From Heterostelium multicystogenum (lineage: Eukaryota > Evosea > Eumycetozoa > Acytosteliales > Acytosteliaceae): 31,780 nucleotides of DNA. Shown in pieces: positions 27,798-31,780 of the stretch; positions within the stretch are counted from its first letter, which is position 1, and each line of letters starts with the position of its first letter. Made by a program: the position numbers and the translations under genes. A model generated the notes under the pieces. That model saw only the letters and a list, made by a program, of their open reading frames with translations, was not told the origin of the DNA and did not search any database. The stretch covers positions 1 to 31,780 of the forward strand of contig RCNN01000277.1 in NCBI GenBank assembly GCA_003667245.1, given 5' to 3'.

Positions 27798-30700
27798 TTA
27801 TTTGTCAATATTCTTCTGGATTAAAATATTCTCTATTAATTCTTCGATTTCAGGTAGAATTGGTTGTTGTTCTTTGAAAGACATTTGATTTAGTTTGATT
27901 TCAACCTCGGGATCCATTACAATTTCGTTTGCGTTGATAATTTCCAATTTGAGTTGTTGTGGGTAAATAAAGTTGTTGTTGTTCCTTAGTTTAAGTCTTT
28001 TGAACATTTCTATTTTAAGTATTGGGCTCTTGATACATTTGAGAATGGAAAGGAGCAATGTGAATTCTTTAAATAATACAAAATTGCTTTCATAAACATT
28101 CATAATGGCGATGGTCAGGTGAGATAGCTTATTTTCATAGAAGTAGTCAAAGAGTGCGGCAAAGAATTTGTGCTTCGACATGTCATCGACGTTGACAAAC
28201 TTCTCCAATTCTTCAATTGAGTTGAGTAGGTCGATGTCAGGGTTTTTTGGCCAAGAAAAGTTGAATACCAAGCTTGGCACACACTACATCCTTATCTTTG
28301 ATGCTACCATAAAGGTTCTCTGCAGCTTCAAACTCTTTCTTTTGAATCATGTCTCGTAGTACAACATTGTAGGTAGGGGTTCCGATATATTTGTTTTTTG
28401 GTATCGTAGATTGAACGGATCTGAGCGACTGCTGATTCAGACAATTCGTGTAGTTCGTTTCTCTCGTTGAGGTAGCTGCATATCTTGGTTATCAGGAAAG
28501 TGTTGTATGGAATACATTTGTCAAGCATGGCATTGAAAACTCTGACCATGTTGGACCTATCATCAATATCCATACAATATAAAACAACACAAAAGTATAC
28601 AGATGGAGAGACGTTAACCAAGAGTGGAGAATGATTACGGAGAAGTGCTACGGATTGGACTGGATCTGATTTGAAATTTCTTGTCATTGATCCGGCATCG
28701 TAGAGTATCATACGCATACGCTCAGGCATTGGTTGTTCCAACAGCAAATGGTATTTGTCTTGGTCATCTTCATGTAGAATCGATACTGCATTTATCAAAA
28801 GGTAACCGTGTGGAATGGTATCCTGTTTAAAATATACCAACAACTGATTGTAGATGCCATCAATGTCACGATCCTTGCAGAGCTTCTCTAAAAACAAATC
28901 TGGTTCTCTCTTTCGATCGGGCTTGCCAAGTGAAAATCTAGGAATGTTTGTAATCAATGACTTATCCCAATTGTGTGTGATCAAGGAACGCTTTCCTAGA
29001 TTCATTGCGAAAATGACTTGTCTAAGTAGCCAGTAGGAAATCATCGATGTATGGTCAGAATTCTTGTTGCTTTGGTGATAGAGAACAAACAGATGGATAC
29101 TGTAGATAGAAGGAGCATCTTTGTAGACCAGGGTTCTACGAGCATACCAATTGAGGGCAGCTTCATAGCGATCTAGTTGGAGGTACGATTTGATAATCCA
29201 TGATAACATAACACCTCTATTTATCTCATCGAGTGTTCCAATGGCTTTCATAAAAGATTCTACAATCGTATGATGCTGGAATGTTTCATTGCTGATGATC
29301 ATGAGCACCGAGATCTCAGCGGAGGAAATTAGTTTTGAAGTTACTTTGTCTAGTATTGAGGTAAGGGATTTTGATTGTAAGAAAATTGACAATGGATTGC
29401 CATGATTCGAGATCCTTGAATTCCAATTCTTTGCTGATCATGTTCTCGATTGCTTCAATTATATTGTTGGTATATATTTCGTTGATTTCTGACGTTCCAG
29501 ACTCCAAGTAGCCATTGAGGTCGGAGAGCACACGGACAAACGCTGACTTTGAGAGTTTTGGAAGAATATTGATGATGGAATCCTTGCTTGCGCGCATCAA
29601 AGCTTTCACATTGGCTTCAGTGACTAAACTAATCAGTGAATTGTTAGCCTCAAGCTGCTTGACAATTGGTTCTAACAAAGTCTTCTGGTTGAGATTAGTC
29701 AGCTGATCATTCACTTGTTTAAGTATGTCGACATTGCTCTCGCCAACGGGCAAAGTAGTCCGAAATGAACTCAATTGCGTTTTTGTGTCTTCCAAGTGTG
29801 ATCATTCTCTCAAAGAGCACCAAGAACGAGTAGGTGCATTTGGATCGAATATCTTGCTCTAATTCTTTTGTAAATCCTGAGTGCTTCATCGAATTTGGTG
29901 ATCTGAATGTACAGGTAGGTACGGAGTTCAATGAGATTCTTTCTACGTTTGAACGCTGAACCAATGTCGCTTGGGCTGAGTTTGGACAATCGCTCCAACT
30001 CGGCATTGATATCAATGAGCTGGTCGGGGATTATACTGCGCTTGTTAAAGTAGATCTTGATGCTATGGAATATTTCATGATTAAACAAAAGTTTATCGAC
30101 GAACAAGTCGATAGTGTAGGGCAAAAAGTCAAAGTCAGATCTTGACATGAGCTTAAAGATCGACTGGATCACGTCAACATCTGTATTGATAGGAGAGTTG
30201 TCATTGAGTTTGCTGATGATATTAAACAGATACTGGTTGAATTCAATCAGTTGAGTATTCCAAATCTCCTCGAGATCGGCTTTGTCTTCGATGATTTCAT
30301 ACTCCATTGACGAGGAAACATCTTTGCATAGACTATAAGTAAGTAAATGGTGCACCGGTATTATTAATAGATGGTTCAATCACAGATGGCTGTTTATATT
30401 CTTTTGGTCCTATACTTACGAAACAAGTTTTCTGTTTAACTCAGTTCTTTGGCTGGCTGTTGAACTTGGATCATCGAGTGAAGCCATCAATGATTTGAGC
30501 TCTTCATTGAACTTTATGAATTTAGATTGGATCTTGTTGAGAGACAATTTAAAAGTCGAGGATTTGGTTTGATTGATTTGATTGATTTGATTGGTTTGAT
30601 CGACTTCGTTGAGAGTTGTGACATTGTATCTGTTGGGGTTTGATTTATCGCTCTCTTTGAATCCTCCAGTATATCTTGTACTTGTGATGTGTTTGTAAGA

Positions 30701-31780
30701 CCAATCTCATTAAGTACTTGAAGAAGCATATTCTTTTTGACAACACCTTTTCCTTTACACCAAACGTTCTTAACTTTACATATATAACATAGTTCATCGA
30801 TTGTCAATGAATTGATAGGAAGTGATTGTGTTTTTGTTTTAGCTGTTGTTGTTGTTGTTTTTAGTTGCTTCTTTTGTTGTTTGTTTCTTAGGTCGTTGTT
30901 GCTCCTTTTGTTCTGGTCGAATAGAAGCAGGAGCCTTAACAATTATTTCTTCTGGATCATTTGCTCTAACTTTCCTGCACTACCTCCTTAACTTCTTCTT
31001 CTTTGGCTTCAACAATAGTATCATTTTGGTTTGCTTGTTGCTCCAAATGCTTCTGTGTTGTAACATTTTGCTGTTCTGGGATGGTGGCCTCTGCCTCAAT
31101 AGGGTCGTTTTGTTTTTAACAACTTGAATCTGCTTCATTAGCTTTTCAGTCTTTCTTTCTTACAACTTCCTCTTGTATCTTATAGTAAATAAACTTGCAA
31201 GATCTCTTTGTTCGCTGATGTAAATAGGATAGCCACGCTCATTGCATATTCTATGCAACTCCTCCATTGGCAAAGTGTAGAGTTTCTTTTTTGGATATTT
31301 CTAAATCTTCTAATGATTCATCTTCGTCTTCGCCATCCTCTTCCTCAACTGGCTTAACTTTCTTCTCTCTCTTCTTTCTCTCTTCCTTTACGGGTGTTGT
31401 TTCAGAAGTCTTGCTTTGCTTCTCCTTTTTAACTGTCTTCTCTTTCTTTTCCTTCTTCTCTTTCTTTATTACTTTTAACTTCCTTTACTTCCTTTGGTTC
31501 AACTGGTATATCTGTCTGCTGAGTCTCAATGCTGTTTGGGTTTGGAGCAACAATAGCTTTCTCTCTTTTCTTCTTGTTTCTTTCTCTCTTTCTCTCGAAT
31601 CTCTCTGTGCTTTTCGATGTGTGCAATGATCTCTAACTTTTTCTGGTAGGAGCAGGGCAATGACATCTCCTTGCATATCTGTCTTAATTGAGCAATAGTA
31701 TACACAGATAGATCTTCTTTCTTTCCTCTCTTTTTAAGGAACAGTAGCAGGCTTCTCATCAGTCACACTCTTAGATACAA
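27798..31780 (-). CDS. SAP-module and PPR-like repeat protein, probable organellar RNA-binding factor (5' end outside window)
   Basis: The gene runs in from the right edge and stops at 27798. Three SAP-like helix-turn-helix modules come first: SVYTIAQLRQICKEMSLPCS (31700-31640), LYTLPMEELHRICNERGYP (31290-31210) and SLTIDELCYICKVKNVWCKG (30830-30740), with Lys/Glu-rich and Gln-rich linkers between them. An intron spans 30333-30419 (phase 2). A long helical part follows with PPR-like motifs: TYSFLVLFERMITLGRHKNA, TYNVVLRDMIQKKEFEAAEN and VYFCVVLYCMDIDDRSNM. SAP plus PPR is known from plastid nucleoid proteins such as pTAC3; here mitochondria are the obvious place, but no targeting signal can be checked. 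About eight frame changes are needed (for example 31300 in an A6 run, 30960, 29810, 29740, 29340, 28345 and 28270). One gene is assumed; two adjacent genes cannot be excluded. Confidence 0.65.

Overview
The window looks like nuclear DNA of a dictyostelid social amoeba. The intergenic DNA is very A+T-rich with long A/T homopolymers and AAT/ATCA microsatellites. Introns are short (about 50-210 bp) with GTAAGT/GTATGT donors and A/T-rich acceptors. Proteins carry Ser/Asn/Asp-rich tracts, and there is a relic of FNIP repeats, a repeat family greatly expanded in dictyostelids. Coding codon use is less extreme than in Dictyostelium discoideum, so another dictyostelid is likely; I cannot name the species.

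Layout. 1-1592 (+): 3' part of an unrecognised acidic/serine-rich gene. 1999-2207 (-): a two-exon gene for a 46-residue peptide. 2300-5420: long intergenic DNA with G-box-like sites. 5424-7536 (+): VPS9-domain Rab exchange factor. 7921-9240: decayed sequence, namely an FNIP-repeat relic, a broken unrecognised gene and a 47-bp foldback. 9371-9443 (-): tRNA-Arg(ACG). 9692-10580 (+): COMMD7. 10711-12856 (-): cytosolic asparaginyl-tRNA synthetase with a GlnRS-type N-terminal domain. 14201-17384 (+): a JmjC/zinc-finger/AT-hook/PWWP chromatin protein. 17668-18549 (-): C7orf50-like WKF-domain protein. 19237-21000 (+): SPIN90/Ldb17-like actin regulator. 21103-21411 (+): possible 58-residue protein. 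22207-24113 (+): two tandem genes for secreted proteins built of WAP-like four-disulfide repeats. 24293-25444 (-): orphan protein. 25897-25968 (+): tRNA-Gln(CTG). 26325-26866 (+): sialidase-like beta-propeller protein, followed by a truncated copy. 27798 to beyond the right edge (-): a large protein with three SAP-like modules and PPR-like repeats.

Most genes are unrelated housekeeping loci (endocytic Rab activation, Commander complex, translation, chromatin, nucleolus, actin). They show no operon-like link. The WAP pair and the propeller gene with its relic are local tandem duplications.

Many conserved genes need one to several 1-nt frame corrections, often at A or T runs. SPIN90, the C7orf50-like gene, the first WAP gene and the orphan gene need none. 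I read most of these breaks as consensus sequencing errors. The most unusual signals are a shared hairpin (core CCG-K-ATG-CGG) just beyond the terminators of both tRNA genes, and a near-perfect 47-bp foldback whose left arm is open coding frame.
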